A DNA stretch of 64,000 nt, from contig MPSQ01000001.1 in the NCBI GenBank assembly GCA_003260355.1, forward strand, positions 248,001 through 312,000. Direction: 5' to 3'. This DNA is from SR1 bacterium human oral taxon HOT-345. Its GTDB lineage: Bacteria > Patescibacteriota > Gracilibacteria > Absconditabacterales > Absconditicoccaceae. How positions within the stretch are numbered: position 1 is the stretch's first letter; the number at the start of each line of letters is the position of its first letter. Of this stretch, positions 32,650 through 43,562 are shown piece by piece. The position numbers were made by a program, and so were the translations under genes. Under the pieces are notes generated by a model that was given only the letters and a program-made list of their open reading frames with translations, was not told the DNA's origin and ran no database searches.

Positions 32650-33237
32650 ATGAAGAAAATCTGATTTTTATTGCTCTTTTCCTTTCTTTTGAGCGGTTGT
32701 TTCTTCATCAAGCCAAGCGATCCGATCCCAGAAAATCAAGATCCGAAATGATCCCTCAATTCAGGACAAGCAATTTGCGATGCCGAAGATTCCTGTAATG
32801 ATGAGCAAACCTCGGCAAAATTGAGTCAGAATTTAGCTGATTTGAAAATTGGAGATGCTATCGGAGGACTGACTTTGCAATCAAAGGAAATCACTCAAGA
32901 CCATGCGGCTTTCCTTCTTACTGGAGCAACTAAGGTAACCTGAACGATTAAAATGTATAAAGATGAGGAAACTGATGAACTTTTGGTCGATTTCACTCCA
33001 GAGCAGACTTTGGAGACTATCCATATTTCTGATTGAAAATTGAGCAACTATAGCATTAAACTTTTTGAATGAAACATTGGATTTGCTAGTTTTGATGCAC
33101 AGACAAGACAGGCGCTTTTGGCAGGAGAAGAGCTTCAAGTGGAGCTCAGTATCACTTCATTTTTTCATGTAGGATGGTTTGAGTCTGAGTATTATTCAAC
33201 TCTTGAGATTAGCGGATATAAGGTTATTCTAGATTAA
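32650..33237 (+). CDS. Lipoprotein of unknown function
   Basis: A 195-aa lipoprotein with signal MKKIGFLLLFSFLLSGC. The mature part begins with a serine/proline-rich linker with a CDAEDSCNDE pair of cysteines and then a domain of beta strands (LKIGDAIGGLTLQSKEI, LLVDFTPEQTLETIHISD, VGWFESEYYSTLEISGYKVI). The C-terminal half resembles an exported beta-sandwich. No family assigned. It shares the MKKIG start with the preceding gene, so both may be paralogous in their signal region. Five UGA glycines. Confidence 0.75.
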
Positions 33238-33323
33238 GGAGATCAATAAGAAGGAAAATATGTTTGCTGTTTAGATGTATTCCTTTCCATCATGATTATA
33301 ATTTTATTTGATGATAACATGAT

Positions 33324-33830
33324 ATGCAAAAATTCTGTATTACATTTGCTTGATGTGTATGAAGCTCCAAAACACCTATTTCAAACTATATAAGCACTAA
33401 GTTAAATTTGCCGATATTTAATAATGATGCAATCCTTTCTGAAGTGATTGAAAATAGAGGATTTTGGGATATAGAGGAACATAAAAAACTCAGAAATAAT
33501 AGACTAAAAGAAGTGTTAGATTCATGAATTTCATTTATTGCGGATGTAAGTATTGATAGAGAATGGGAGAGTTTTAGAGAAACCTTATTATCCTATGGTT
33601 ATACACGGTTTATCATTAGCCTAGACTTGAGCAAAGGACTTTTGATGAAACTCTATAAAGCTAAAGGGTATGATGAGTCATTAAAAAGGCTAGATACCCT
33701 TATGCATGATCATGAAAGTTTTTTGGAAAAATTTTCTGATGATGCTGGTGTGCATATTTGAGATGATCAGTTTTTTGATAGATTAGAAATAGCATTGAGA
33801 AGTATAAGGGCTTGGATAGAAAGTATGTAA
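33324..33830 (+). CDS. Small P-loop kinase-like protein (AAA_33/zeta-toxin type)
   Basis: A 168-aa cytosolic protein. The N-terminal P-loop reads FAGCVGSSKTPISNYI, with SKT in place of the usual GKT, followed by LPIFNNDAILSEVI, the DxxR-like substrate segment of AAA_33/zeta-type kinases. Two glycines of the loop are UGA. Such proteins phosphorylate small molecules or nucleotide sugars, or act as toxins; there is no adjacent antitoxin, so a toxin role is not supported. A D-rich tail (SFLEKFSDDAGVHIGDD) follows. It lies between two lipoprotein genes on the same strand. Confidence 0.7.
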
Positions 33831-33863
33831 ATATGTTGAGTTTTAGACTTTTATTATAACACT

Positions 33864-34207
33864 ATGCGCAATACTTGAATTGAAAAAATAGATGAGAAAA
33901 TCCCCTTCTCCCCCCAAATTAATGCTGTTATAGATCAAATAAAGCGATAGAACCACTGATTTGATGTAGTAAAAATCTGACAATTGGGAAAAATTATAAC
34001 AACGATAGAGTTCTTGATGGGGATAGTTGGAGTTTCTCTATGAGATTTGGAAATGGAGACAAGGTTTCTGCTTATGGATATATGGCTAGTCCTACAGGTT
34101 TTCGAGAGGGCATAAAAGAGTTTTTGTCTCTTTTTGAAGAAAAATCTGCTCGAACTACAGAAAAAGCTAATGAACTGTTAGAGACAATAGGAAAAAGGCA
34201 AAGTTAA
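33864..34207 (+). pseudogene. Degraded small protein gene
   Basis: A frame from ATG 33864 (MRNTGIEKIDEKIPFSPQINAVIDQIKR) ends in UAG and continues as NHGFDVV, then shifts frame: the next plausible coding is NYNNDRVLDGDSWSFSMRFGNGDKVSAYGYMASPTGF-EGIKEFLSLFEE to 34207. Together they look like one protein of about 110 aa with a DGxxWSF-RFGNG beta hairpin, broken by a stop and a frameshift. An assembly or sequencing error is an alternative. No function is assigned. Confidence 0.45.
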
Positions 34208-34315
34208 TGTGAGGAGCGTTATAAAAAGGCTTGCATTTGTTGTTAAAGTCCTTGTGTTGTTAGCATAAACTTTATAATCTCAGGGTGTTCTTTTTTATTT
34301 TTTATTCTTTTCATC

Positions 34316-35482
34316 ATGAAAAAACGATCAGGAATCAGTCTTATGCTCCTTTTTTTGGGGGCGACTTTATTTTCGGGGTGTAAGGAAACTCAACCTACTG
34401 AGCCGGAAGTCAAACCAGCTACAGCATCTCCTGCACAAGCATTTCTAGAGACGCTTGCACCAGTATTTGGCAAAACAGCTAAAGACATTAAACCCTTAGC
34501 CTTTAGCGGAGTGTGGATAGATGGAGAACTCAACGGTTATGTTCTTCGTAATGATGCTCTCGCTTCAACTGAAAATATCTGGGACAAGATCGAGCAGACT
34601 TTTGAGGGTTGGGTGGAAAAAATCCAAGCTGATGGCGTATGAGAATCGTATGTAGAGTATTTGAATGATACTCTCATCTGTTCTGTCTCTACTAAGCTTA
34701 ATTACGATATGGATGAGGTGATGAACCTGGTGTACTTAGGGGAAGAAAATGCTGCTAAAAAGCAAGAAGCGACTGAGAAGCTTGATAAGATTTATGATGA
34801 GAGCACGAGAACCATTGAGGTTCATTGTGGGGAGTTTACTGAAAATCAACCTTCTCCGCTTGAGTTTAATTTTGATCTCTTCGGAGAAGAGCCATTCTGG
34901 GATGCAAGCCTAAGAGTAGATTCGTTTACTTATACGCTTCCAAATAATGAGACACACGCATTTGAAACTGATAATACGTATATCGGCTATTGGGGAACGT
35001 CTGGAAAGAATCTGATTTTTTCTGGTGAAAAATATGATCTTGGTGTTATAGAAGGTGAACTCACTAAAGAAGCTTGTCTCGATACGACTGTTGGTGAGAC
35101 GCATCCTTACGAAGCAAGAATTAGCTTCTGAGATGGAACGTTTGAGGGGTGTGCAGATAAAGCTGATGATTTCCTCGTTCCGGGTAGACAGGGGAAACTC
35201 GAAAATCTCCTCAAAAAAATCAATTACAAAGACTATACTTGAAAACTTAATCCAAAAACTGCATCCTATGGAGGTATTCAGGCGGAAGGAAATCTTGTAG
35301 AGGTTTTCTTGACACAGCCAGGGAGTGAGCAGACTGAGTACCTTGTGCTAGGAAAGACTGATAAGGGACGAGAAACCTATTGGCAAGGAACAACTCCTGT
35401 AGATGATGCAACTTGTGAAAAATATGTGAATGTTCCTAGATTGATGGATTTTTGAATCTTTTCTTCATGTCCGAGAGGATAG
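34316..35482 (+). CDS. Lipoprotein with a C-terminal EPFW-type domain
   Basis: A 388-aa lipoprotein: signal with lipobox FSGC at about residue 22, proline/threonine linker TEPEVKPATASPAQAF, then a soluble body. The motif FGEEPFWDASL (about 200) and a later DGTFEGCADKAD recall the small family of exported proteins with G-EPFW and CxDGMSD motifs, but this is a by-eye match. Cysteines occur at LICSVST, EVHCGEF, EACLDTT, EGCADK, ATCEKY and SSCPRG. Four UGA glycines are spread along it. It is the last of the lipoprotein run and is followed by a T-rich stretch that may terminate it. Confidence 0.75.
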
Positions 35483-35743
35483 GCGTTTTTGGATTTAAGG
35501 CTTTTGAAGAGGAGAGAGATCAAAAAGGATCTCACTTTGGCATAATGGCTATTTTGATAGCAAAAAGAGGAAAGAGCAACTTTTGCAGGATTTGCAGAGG
35601 GGGCTTTTTTCTTTTTAGTGGAAATGTCGGATGGGTAGTTGGGGAGATCTATTTTTGCTTTGCTCTCAACCTAAAAATGTGGGAAAAAAGCTGAAATCAG
35701 ATTTAGGACTGAAGGAGCATCCTCCCTCTGTATGAAAGTGGTG

Positions 35744-36030
35744 TCAGACCTAGGGTGGATTTCTATCAAAAAGCTCAAATTACTCTCAGACCCAGGGTGG
35801 ATTTCTATCAAAAAGCCCAAATTACTCTCAGACCCAGGGTGGATTTCTATCAAAAAGCTCAAATTACTCTCAGATCTAGGTGGATTTCTATCAAAAAGCT
35901 CAAATTACTCTCAGACTCAGGTGGATTTTCATCAAAAAGCTCAAATTACTCTTAGACCCAGGTGGATTTCTATCAAAAAGCTCAAATTACTCTCGGACCT
36001 AGGTGGATTTCTATCAAAAAGTCGAAAGTG
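35744..36030. repeat. Tandem array, seven 41-42-bp units
   Basis: The unit is (C)TCAGACCCAGGGTGGATTT, then CTATCAAAAAGCTCAAATTACT. The TCAGA anchor is at 35744, 35786, 35828, 35870, 35911, 35952 and 35993 (TCGGA in the last): period 42 three times, then 41. One G is lost in later units (AGGGTGG to AGGTGG), so reading frame is not preserved and the array is not coding, although a 14-residue periodic peptide can be read on the minus strand in the first part. It lies between the lipoprotein stop and uvrC. Nothing else is seen between 35483 and 35743. Confidence 0.9.
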
Positions 36031-36071
36031 TGGTAGGAGGATCATAGGTTCCTGATTTTTTTACAAAAAAG

Positions 36072-36341
36072 CTATCAGAAACTGATGAAAATCTCTTCAA
36101 AAGTTTGAAATGTTCAGATTTTTTCTTCTTGTCGGAGGAAAATGAGCAAACCTTCCCGCACATAATGAGTGTAGGACTTCATAAGCTTCTTTGGTTTTGA
36201 TTCCTTTGCTGGGGGGAGGGGAGTTGGAAGAGGGAAGGCAGGCTTTGGGGCTGTTTGATGATATTTGAGAGGAGGAAGAATAGCGGTAAATGTGCTTGCA
36301 TTCGTTCTTCGATTGACTATCGTGAGGGAGTCAGATTTCAT
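36072..36341 (-). CDS. Possible small proline-rich protein
   Basis: An 89-aa open frame with the start MKSDSLTIVNRRTNAS, a central proline-rich segment (PKPAFPLPTPLPPAKESKPKK) and a hydrophobic C-terminal part with two UGA codons. It is divergent from uvrC, 16 bases apart between the starts. There is no recognised domain, and the proline run could arise from low complexity, so I give modest weight. Confidence 0.35.
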
Positions 36342-36357
36342 TTCTTTTTTCTTTTTT

Positions 36358-37992
36358 ATGCTCAAGCCTTCTGCGATTGCTCACTTTCCAAATACGCCTG
36401 GTGTTTACCTTTTCAAAGATAAGAAGGGGCAGATTCTCTATATCGGGAAAGCAAAGAATTTGAAGAAGAGGGTTGGGCAATACTTCACTCCAGGGAGTGT
36501 TTGGAAGCAGGATATGATTGCACAGGCGGAGACCGTGGATTTTCTCAGTGTGGAGAATGAGAGTGAAAGTCTCTATCTAGAATCTAATCTCATCAAGAAG
36601 CATTTGCCTCCGTTTAATAATATGCTGAAGGGGGCGAATGCCTATGCTTATATTAAGCTCACGAAGCATCCTGTTCCTCAGCTTTTCATCACGAGAAAGA
36701 AAGTAAATGACGGAGCGGTCTATATTTGACCCAAGCATAATACGAGGGAGCTCAAGAAATTTCTTCAATATCTCAGGCAAATTGTGCAGTATAGAACCTG
36801 TCCTTTGAGTCAATTCAAAGAGGGGAAACTGTGTTCAGATTTTTATTTTTGACTATGTAAAGGGTGGTGTGCGAAGCCGGAGTTAGAAAAGCCTGACTAT
36901 CCCCAGTTGATTACGAGTTTTTTTAAAGGAAACACTCAGCCCATAGAAAAACAGCTTAAAAAGCTGATTGATGATGCTGTAGCGGTGCAGAATTTTGAGT
37001 GGGCGGCAAAATTGAGGGATATTTATTTACAAATTTCGCAGTTTACTGAGAAACAATCTGTTGAATATGCGAAATCTTTTTCTGGTTATTTATTGCAGAT
37101 TCGTCAAATTGGGTTGTGGAGGTGTTATGTGTTGTTGCATTTTTTTGAAGGGAAGATGATCGATGTGATCCGTCATCACTTTCAAGAAGAAGATTTCGAT
37201 ACCGACGAAATGTTGGCGAATTTTTCTTCTGAGTTTGGGACGTTTAGTCCGCAAGGAAATTGGTTTGCTACGGAGAAGTTTTCTCTTACCAAAGAAGAAA
37301 CTGCACGCATGGATCAGCTTTTTGATGACTTTTTTCAATCCTATCTTTTGGCACAGACTTTGCAAGGAGGGAGTGTGATGAAGGAGCTGTTGACTCAGCT
37401 TCAGCAGCGTTATCATTTATCGCATTTCCCGTATCAGATTGAATGTTTGGATATTTCTCATTTAAGTGGGGAGCGGACGAGCGGAGGATTGAGCTGTTTG
37501 GTTGGCGGGCTAGAAGAGAAAAGGAACTACAGGAAATACAAAATTCAGACTGTGAAAAATGATGATTATCAGGCATTACAGGAAGTTTTGGTCAGGAGAT
37601 TTGGGTTGGCGGAGAAACAAGAGGTGGCGAAGTTTGTACTACCGAATCTTTTTATTCTCGACGGAGGGAAAGGTCAGCTTTCAATTCTTTTTGACTTATT
37701 AAAGCAATATCCTGCGATAGAAAAGCTTTTTTCAGAAGTGCAATTTGCAGCGCTTGGGAAGGGAGAAGCGAGGAAGAAGTCCCATATTGGGCAAAAGAGT
37801 AAAAAGTCTGATTCCACGGTAGGAGAGAAGTTGTATGTCTGGAAGCATTGAAGTATTGAGGAATTTGATCTGGTGTATGATGAGGCAGATCGTTTGCTGA
37901 CGAAGGTTAGAGATGAGGCTCATAGATTTGCGAACTATTATCGTAAGCAGCAAGAAAGGTTGGCATTTAAAAAAGCCCAGGAAGGGCTTTAG
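36358..37992 (+). CDS. uvrC: UvrC, excinuclease subunit, lacking the C-terminal helix-hairpin-helix domain
   Basis: Makes the two incisions flanking a DNA lesion in nucleotide excision repair. The 544-aa protein has the GIY-YIG nuclease (PGVYLFKDKKGQILYIGKAKNLKKRV), a UVR interaction motif (AVAVQNFEWAAKLRD, about 195-210), and the RNase H-like nuclease with ECLDISHLSGERTSGG and LFILDGGKGQLS. It ends right after the DEAHRFANYYRKQQERL helix, where longer UvrCs carry a (HhH)2 domain of about 60 residues. Several UGA glycines occur in the N-terminal half. The start ATG is the first in a purine-poor leader. The 3' end overlaps dedA by 26 bases, converging. Confidence 0.94.
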
Positions 37993-38662
37993 GAGTTATT
38001 TGTTTTTTTTTGCTCTTTATTTTGTGGGAGATCCGTTGGATAAGGATTGGTGCGAGGGAAAGGAGGATAATGGCGAAGATAATCAGTGTAAATCTTTTTT
38101 GTACGATTTCCAAGCTTCAAAAGCTATAGCCCGCATAGATAAATAATGCAGATCGTAGAAATCCTCCGATGATATTGAATGAGATGAATTTTTTGTATTT
38201 CATTTCTCCGATCCCGGCAACGAAAGGAGCAAAAGTTCTGATGATGGGGATGAATCTAGCGTAGATGATGGTTTTCCCTCCGTGTTTATCGTAGAAATGT
38301 TGGGTTTTTTCTAGGTGTTCTTTTTTGATTCGTTTGATTTTCCCGGTGAAGACTTTAGGTCAGAGGAATTTACCGATTTCGTAGTTTACGCTATCACCGA
38401 TAATGGCCGCAAAGAAGACGATCAATCGAATTAGATGAACATTGATCGTGTTTTCTGGGTTGCCTGCTAAGGCACCAGCAGCAAACAATAAAGAATCTCC
38501 AGGCAGGAATGGCATTACAACTAATCCGGTCTCGATGAAGATAATCAGGAAAATGATTCCGTAGATTCGTATTCCATAACTATTAAACAGCTCAACGAGG
38601 TGTTTATCGATGTGGATGATGAAGTTGAAGAGGTATTTGATCGCGGAAAGGAGCGTGTTCAT
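37967..38662 (-). CDS. DedA-family membrane protein
   Basis: A 231-aa integral membrane protein of the DedA/SNARE-associated (TVP38-like) family. The signature [26 protein letters not shown] (about 42-67) matches the E-G-PxPG motif of this family; a second cytoplasmic-proximal segment has [27 protein letters not shown]. These proteins flip or recycle lipid carriers, including undecaprenyl phosphate. Two UGA glycines appear, at 38360 and at about 38117. Stop UAA at 37967, inside uvrC's 3' end. Confidence 0.9.
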
Positions 38663-38702
38663 TGATAAGGTTTAAAAAGAAATAAAATTTTTATAGTGGT
38701 TT

Positions 38703-39206
38703 TTATCTGAGTTCTCGCATTATAATTGCCGAGCTTTGACCAATATTCAGGCTTTCTTTCACTCCTTGCATAGGAATAAAAACGACTTCATCTACTGCTT
38801 TTAAAGTCTGAGGAAGCACGCCTTCTACTTCATTTCCGAAGATGATGGCAAGGGACTGTTTTCCTTCTCTTTTATAGTTTGTTAGAGAAACTGCTTCAGG
38901 AGCGATTTCTGCTGCGATGACCGAAATTCAGAGCCTTTTCGCTTCCTGAATAGCGTCTGTGCTATAGTTGAACTGTTTTAGTTGCACTTGTTCTTCTGCA
39001 CCGAGAGAGGTTTTTTTGACTTTGGGATTTTCTACTGGAGAAGGGGAGTATCCGGTTAGTCGGACTTCCCAGCCGAGAGCATCTGCGGTTCTAATGCAAT
39101 TTCAAACGTTGTATGCGGAGCGGATATTTTCTAGGATGATAATTTTTCTTGGTTGCATCTCAGGTTGTGGAAAGGAGTTGAAGTTGAATTTGAATTTTAG
39201 AATCAT
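38703..39206 (-). CDS. SpoU/TrmH-family RNA methyltransferase
   Basis: A 2'-O-ribose methyltransferase of the SPOUT class, 167 aa. Motif 1 NIRSAYNVGNCIRTADALG (about 27-45, with the glycine after NV a UGA), motif 2 IIFGNEVEGV, and motif 3 IPMQGVKESLNIGQSSAI, the trefoil-knot SAM site. The small size fits a minimal SPOUT enzyme. An internal ATG at 39158 would give 151 aa; I prefer the upstream ATG because the extra FKFNFNSFPQPE part looks coding. The natural substrate, tRNA or rRNA, is not decided by sequence. Confidence 0.87.
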
Positions 39207-39240
39207 TTGTTTGTGAGGGGAGTTGTCGGGCTATTCAGAT

Positions 39241-40860
39241 TTAGTCTCTTTTTAAGATTTTCATTTTCTCAGGTGATTGATGGACAAAGAGATCAATAAG
39301 ATTATTACTGATGATAAACGAGAAATCTGGTAAAATTCCTCCTGTATCAAAGGTAAGCTCGGTATTGCTCTTGTATTCTCTAGAGAAGTTCTCTTTGATA
39401 GCTTTAGAAGAAGGTTGGATTCCCTTGATCCCTTGAAAAGATTTGCCGTCTTTTTCGATATTGATAGGAAGTAAGAGCAGATTTTGTGCCTGGTTTCGGA
39501 TCGGAGTTCCTAAAAGTTTGGAAGTGCCAGGATAGGTGGTTGGGCTACTTTCTATGAGGGTTCATGAGAGCGATAGGAAAGAAAAGAGGACTTTCCCTTT
39601 TTCTTCTCTGATTTTGAGGAGTGAGAGTGGAGCTTCGTCCAGTAGGAATAGCTGCTCTTCTTTTTTTGTGGAGAGCGGGATTGGAGCTGTCTCACCGTTT
39701 AATGTAATCAGCATTCAATCTTTATTTTTGGTCTCTAGCAGAAGGGTTTCTCAGAGGAGCGTTCCGTGGCTATATTCTGTAGTTCAGCTCCAGATTTCTT
39801 GTTGTTGAAGTTTGGAAGTTTGCCCGTTAAGCTCGCTGACTAAGTAATTGTGGAATTTCCCGCTAGAGCGTTTTGTGATGATGCCAACTTTGTTTTGATT
39901 GGAGAAGAAGGCGTGATCAATGATTTCTCCGCTGAGTAAGACAGATCTTTGGTAATTAATTTTAGGCTCAAGTCAGAAGATTTGAAGCCTGGTTTCTTGA
40001 GAGGGAGTCGTGGTTGCGGCGTAAAGATGATTTTTGCTAAAAATGAATTGATTAAAGTTTCCTAGAAAGGTATGACGTTCTTTTGTTGCTTTTAGGCTTT
40101 TGAGATCGACGCTGATCATTGTTCGGAACTGAGGTAATTCCTGTGGAGTGAAAAGCGTTTGTAGGTCTTGACAAGAAACTGCTTTTTGCTTTGTAGAGCC
40201 AAGTCCATAGCCAACTCCTTCATTTAGTGTCGGGAAAAAGTTTTTTCCGGCCTGGCGCTGTTTGATGAAGGTAGCAATTTGTTCGCTTGTTGTATTCTCA
40301 TTGGTGATGAGGTAAAGTTTTTCGTTTTGAACTCAAAGATAAACGCGTTTCCCACTTTGGGCAAAATAGTGTACAGGAGTGATTTTATTATCTAGAATCT
40401 CGTAAAACAGCACGACTGTTTCAGACTTTCAGCTTTTACCTTCATGATTTGCGGAAAGAATGAGTGTATTGTTGTATCGATTGATTTGGAGTGCTTTGAA
40501 ATCTTGTGGAATCGCAATCCTGGCAATTTTTTTTACTTTTGTGAGATCGACGAGTGGAGAGTTGAAGCTTTTTGGTCATTGGATGACCGTTAAAATCTGT
40601 GTTTTTTCGTCGAATGTGGTCAAAAAAGTATTTGATTCAGATTTTTCTGTTCCTAGATCGATAGTTGAGACTTGATGACTTTCTGTATACAGTGGAGAGG
40701 GAAGAGGAGTACCGTTTTTGACCAATTTCTCGAATTGATTACTGAGATCGATACATGATTTTACAGGTTTTCGATCGGTTTCTGGCTTCTCATTAGCGTT
40801 TGCTTTGGTGAAAACTCCGCAGATCAAAACCCCTAAGAGAAAAGATATTTTTTTTATCAT
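39241..40860 (-). CDS. Secreted beta-propeller protein
   Basis: A 539-aa protein with a signal peptide (MIKKISFLLGVLICGVFTKANA). The body consists of repeated four-strand blades with short conserved turns (such as STIDLGTEKSESNTFL, TLILSANHEG and RMISVDLKSLKATKE), the pattern of secreted beta-propeller domain proteins (PF09826-like). Such proteins bind partners or glycans outside the cell; no catalytic residues are evident. A few UGA glycines. It follows the trmH-like gene's 5' side by about 34 bases on the minus strand and sits after the PspC gene. Confidence 0.8.
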
Positions 40861-40956
40861 AAAAAGAGTGCATAAGTAAAATTCCTTGCTACACTCTTAT
40901 CGTTTCTGAATTGTTTTTCAAGAGAGAATTAGTTTTTTGGGAGGTTTTATAGTGGC

Positions 40957-42990
40957 TTAATTGTATGTTTCGCTGATTTGCTGTTCCAAGTTTTTGATTC
41001 TGTTTTCAAGTGTTTCTATTCTTTGTTCAATCGATGGATTGCTGTCTTGCTCTTCTGAGACTCTAAGGTCAAAGGTTTTGAGATTCTCTCGACCGCGGTA
41101 AAGCTTCATCCTTTCAGAAGTCATTATTCCTTTTTGCTCAATCCCTTTTACAACACTTTTAGTGTAACTGATTTCTCCATTTTCATCTACTCTTGCTTCA
41201 ACTTCTAGAAAGATATTGAACATTCTATCGGAAAGTTTCACGATAAACTTCTGATTATCTTTCCAAAGTATACTATCGAGATTCCAATATTGGCTATCAT
41301 TTCTATAGGCTAAACTCCAGTCGCGATTTAATCATTCTAGAGGAGAAAGTTTGTCAGCTTTATTATCTCTAATATCATCATTGATTCTGTTTCTGATATT
41401 CCAGGTGTCGAGGTTAAATTTGATAGGGCAGAAAAAGGCATTTTCTTCTTCAACATAAGAGATTAATTCAGAACACTTGTTTGCATTCGGATCATAATCA
41501 TATTCAGAATATCCTCGTTCGTTCATTCGTTCTGGTTTGTGAAGGTTGGTCCTATAAACTGGGTTTTTGGTGTTGAATTTTCGATTTTTGGGAATGTAGA
41601 GATCTACAGAATAGATCATAGGAGCAAGAGGCACTACTGCATCAAAAAGTTGGTGATTTTTGTGGGAAATATGAAGCACGTCGTCTTTGATTTCATAGAT
41701 AAGTTCGGAAAGGTTTTCTGTTATTTTAGCGAAAGTTTCTTTATTGTAAGCATTAATTTGATACTTGAAAACTGCCTTGATTTTGGTTCCTTCGTAAGGA
41801 ATGTAATTAATACTACTATTTTCTATTATAAAATCTTGAAATGGGTCTATTGGTAGGATGAGATTATTTGGTTCTATACTAATAGTTAAAGGTTGATTTT
41901 TTTCAGGGATTGGAATATAAAGTTCCCTTGTGAATTCAGACACTTCTGAACTTTCTATTTTAGAGAAAAATTGAACTCCTGTAATCCCTGCAATAATTAT
42001 TGCAAAAACTCAACTTATGATTGCAGTGCTTAAAGTGGCTGTATTCATAAGCCTCTTCTTTGATAACGCACCGATACTTCCTAACAACAGTAATAATGCT
42101 GATAGAAATCCAAAAGCTATTCCTAGGGAAGTAATTGCTGGGAATCGGGAAGTTATCTCCATATTATTCCATACATATCAAGTTTGTAGGTAATAGAACA
42201 TGATTCCGAGTAGGCCAAGGACAAAGACAAGAAATATACTTCGGAAAAAGAGGAAACAGATTTTTATGAAACTCCAAAAAGGTCAAAAGAGTTTTGCTCC
42301 TCGTTTTAAGAGCGTAGGAATAGCCGTTCATACAATTCGTTTCACGCTTCTGAATCAGAATTTTATACTATTGCTAATGAGGAGCCTCAAATCCCAAATT
42401 TGAGTCAAAAAGTAAGAAAAAACTGATCTTTCCCCATAGTTTTTCTCTGTGATTGGAAAGATAAGAGCAAGCAAAAGATAAGCCATAACACCCCAGAAAA
42501 AGAGAATTCCTGTTCCGCTTGTGAGAAATACATAGCTTGCAAATAGCGTTAATCCTCTCCAAATCCACACGTTTCGTCCACTTATTTGTGCAACCATTCC
42601 ACAAACTCACAAAAGAATTGCACTCTCTTGAGGTCTGTTTCGATCGCTTTTTTGGAGTTTTTCGTAGAAGAGTTCAGGTTGTTGTATTTTTTGTTCTTTA
42701 TCTGTGCTATTCTCCTGATGGCTTGAGGAAAATTCTTCTTCAGCAAAGATTTCTTCAGGTTCTCCTAGGTTATTTACGATTTGGATTGCGATCTTTTGCG
42801 TGATTCAGGTTTTTTCTGTTGCTTTTTCGGCGAGCTTGTCTGCAAGTCTCTGCAAAATATCTTGATGAAGGTCCGTATCAATTTCATTCTTGGCTACGAA
42901 AGTATTGATTCTCTCTATATAATCCTGCAGGAACTTGAAAACATTATTTTCAAGTTGGAATGATTTTTCATTGAGATTGAGTGTTTTCAT
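40957..42990 (-). CDS. PspC-domain membrane protein with N-terminal helical domain
   Basis: A 677-aa membrane protein assembled through six UGAs. N-terminus (about 1-60) is a helical domain (FLQDYIERINTFVAKNEIDTDLHQDILQRLADKLAEKAT), like the cytoplasmic helix of HAAS/DUF1700-type proteins; residues about 60-115 are a charged linker; residues about 120-180 are a PspC domain (AILLGVCGMVAQISGRNVWIWRG...GILFFWGVMAYLLLALIFP). More transmembrane helices follow to about 350, then a soluble, probably extracytoplasmic domain to the end with a short coiled coil (RIETLENRIKNLEQQ). PspC proteins sense or relieve membrane stress. It forms a pair with the upstream PadR gene, a frequent arrangement. Confidence 0.85.
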
Positions 42991-43102
42991 TGGTGTGACA
43001 GGTAGGAAAGTAAAATGATTTATCGTGTAAAGTTCAGAATGACACGGGAGATTGATTTTAAAAGAGGCTCCTTTGTCTTGTTTTATAATAAGAGGGATTT
43101 TT

Positions 43103-43438
43103 TTATAGATTCTGGATTCAGAGAATGGCGGTATTGAGCTGATTTCGGATTTGTTCCATCTTTTTCATAACCTGTTTGCCGAGAGGAGTCAGTTTATAAT
43201 ATTTTCTTGGAGGGCCACTGACTGACTCTACCCAGGAATAGGTTAAAAGCTGATCTTTTTTGAGGCGAGAGAGGAGTGGATAGAGCGTCCCTTCTACGAT
43301 GAGGAGATCATATTTTTGTAATCCGCTGATAATGTCTGAAGCATAGACCTCACCTTTACTAATAATGAGGAGAATAAGATATTCTAAAATTCCTTTTCTC
43401 ATCTGGATTGCAATATTATCGGTATCATACATCAGCAT
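43103..43438 (-). CDS. PadR-family transcriptional repressor
   Basis: A 111-aa winged-helix protein with the PadR features: MRKGILEYLILLIISKGEVYASDIISGL start, LLIVEGTLYPLLSRLKKDQLLTYSW as the recognition helix and wing, and the conserved GPPRKYYKLTPLGK turn. A UGA glycine lies near the end. PadR proteins usually repress their own gene and an adjoining membrane-protein gene, here the PspC gene 112 bases downstream. A palindrome in the promoter region (43465-43475) is a candidate operator. Confidence 0.88.
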
Positions 43439-43464
43439 TCGCTTTTTGAGATAAATATACTACC

Positions 43465-43475
43465 TTGTATTACAA
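43465..43475. promoter_or_regulatory. Palindrome upstream of the padR gene
   Basis: TTGTATTACAA is a perfect 5-1-5 inverted repeat, 27 bases upstream of the padR start and in the stretch between padR and gpsA's 3' end. Its position fits autoregulation; the precise PadR operator varies widely between members, so assignment is inference. Confidence 0.35.
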
Positions 43476-43562
43476 ACTACTATATGAAAAATTTTTTTAA
43501 TTGCAAGAGCAATACTATTAAAATAGAAACCAGGTAGCTTGTCTTGAGTTGTGAACGGCTTT

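Noticed and set aside
33324..33830. Zeta-toxin of a toxin-antitoxin pair
   Set aside because: No antitoxin gene adjoins and the loop deviates from GKT; a general kinase-like role is all that is supported.
35744..36030. Tandem array as a CRISPR
   Set aside because: The units abut and spacers are not unique; no cas gene is nearby.
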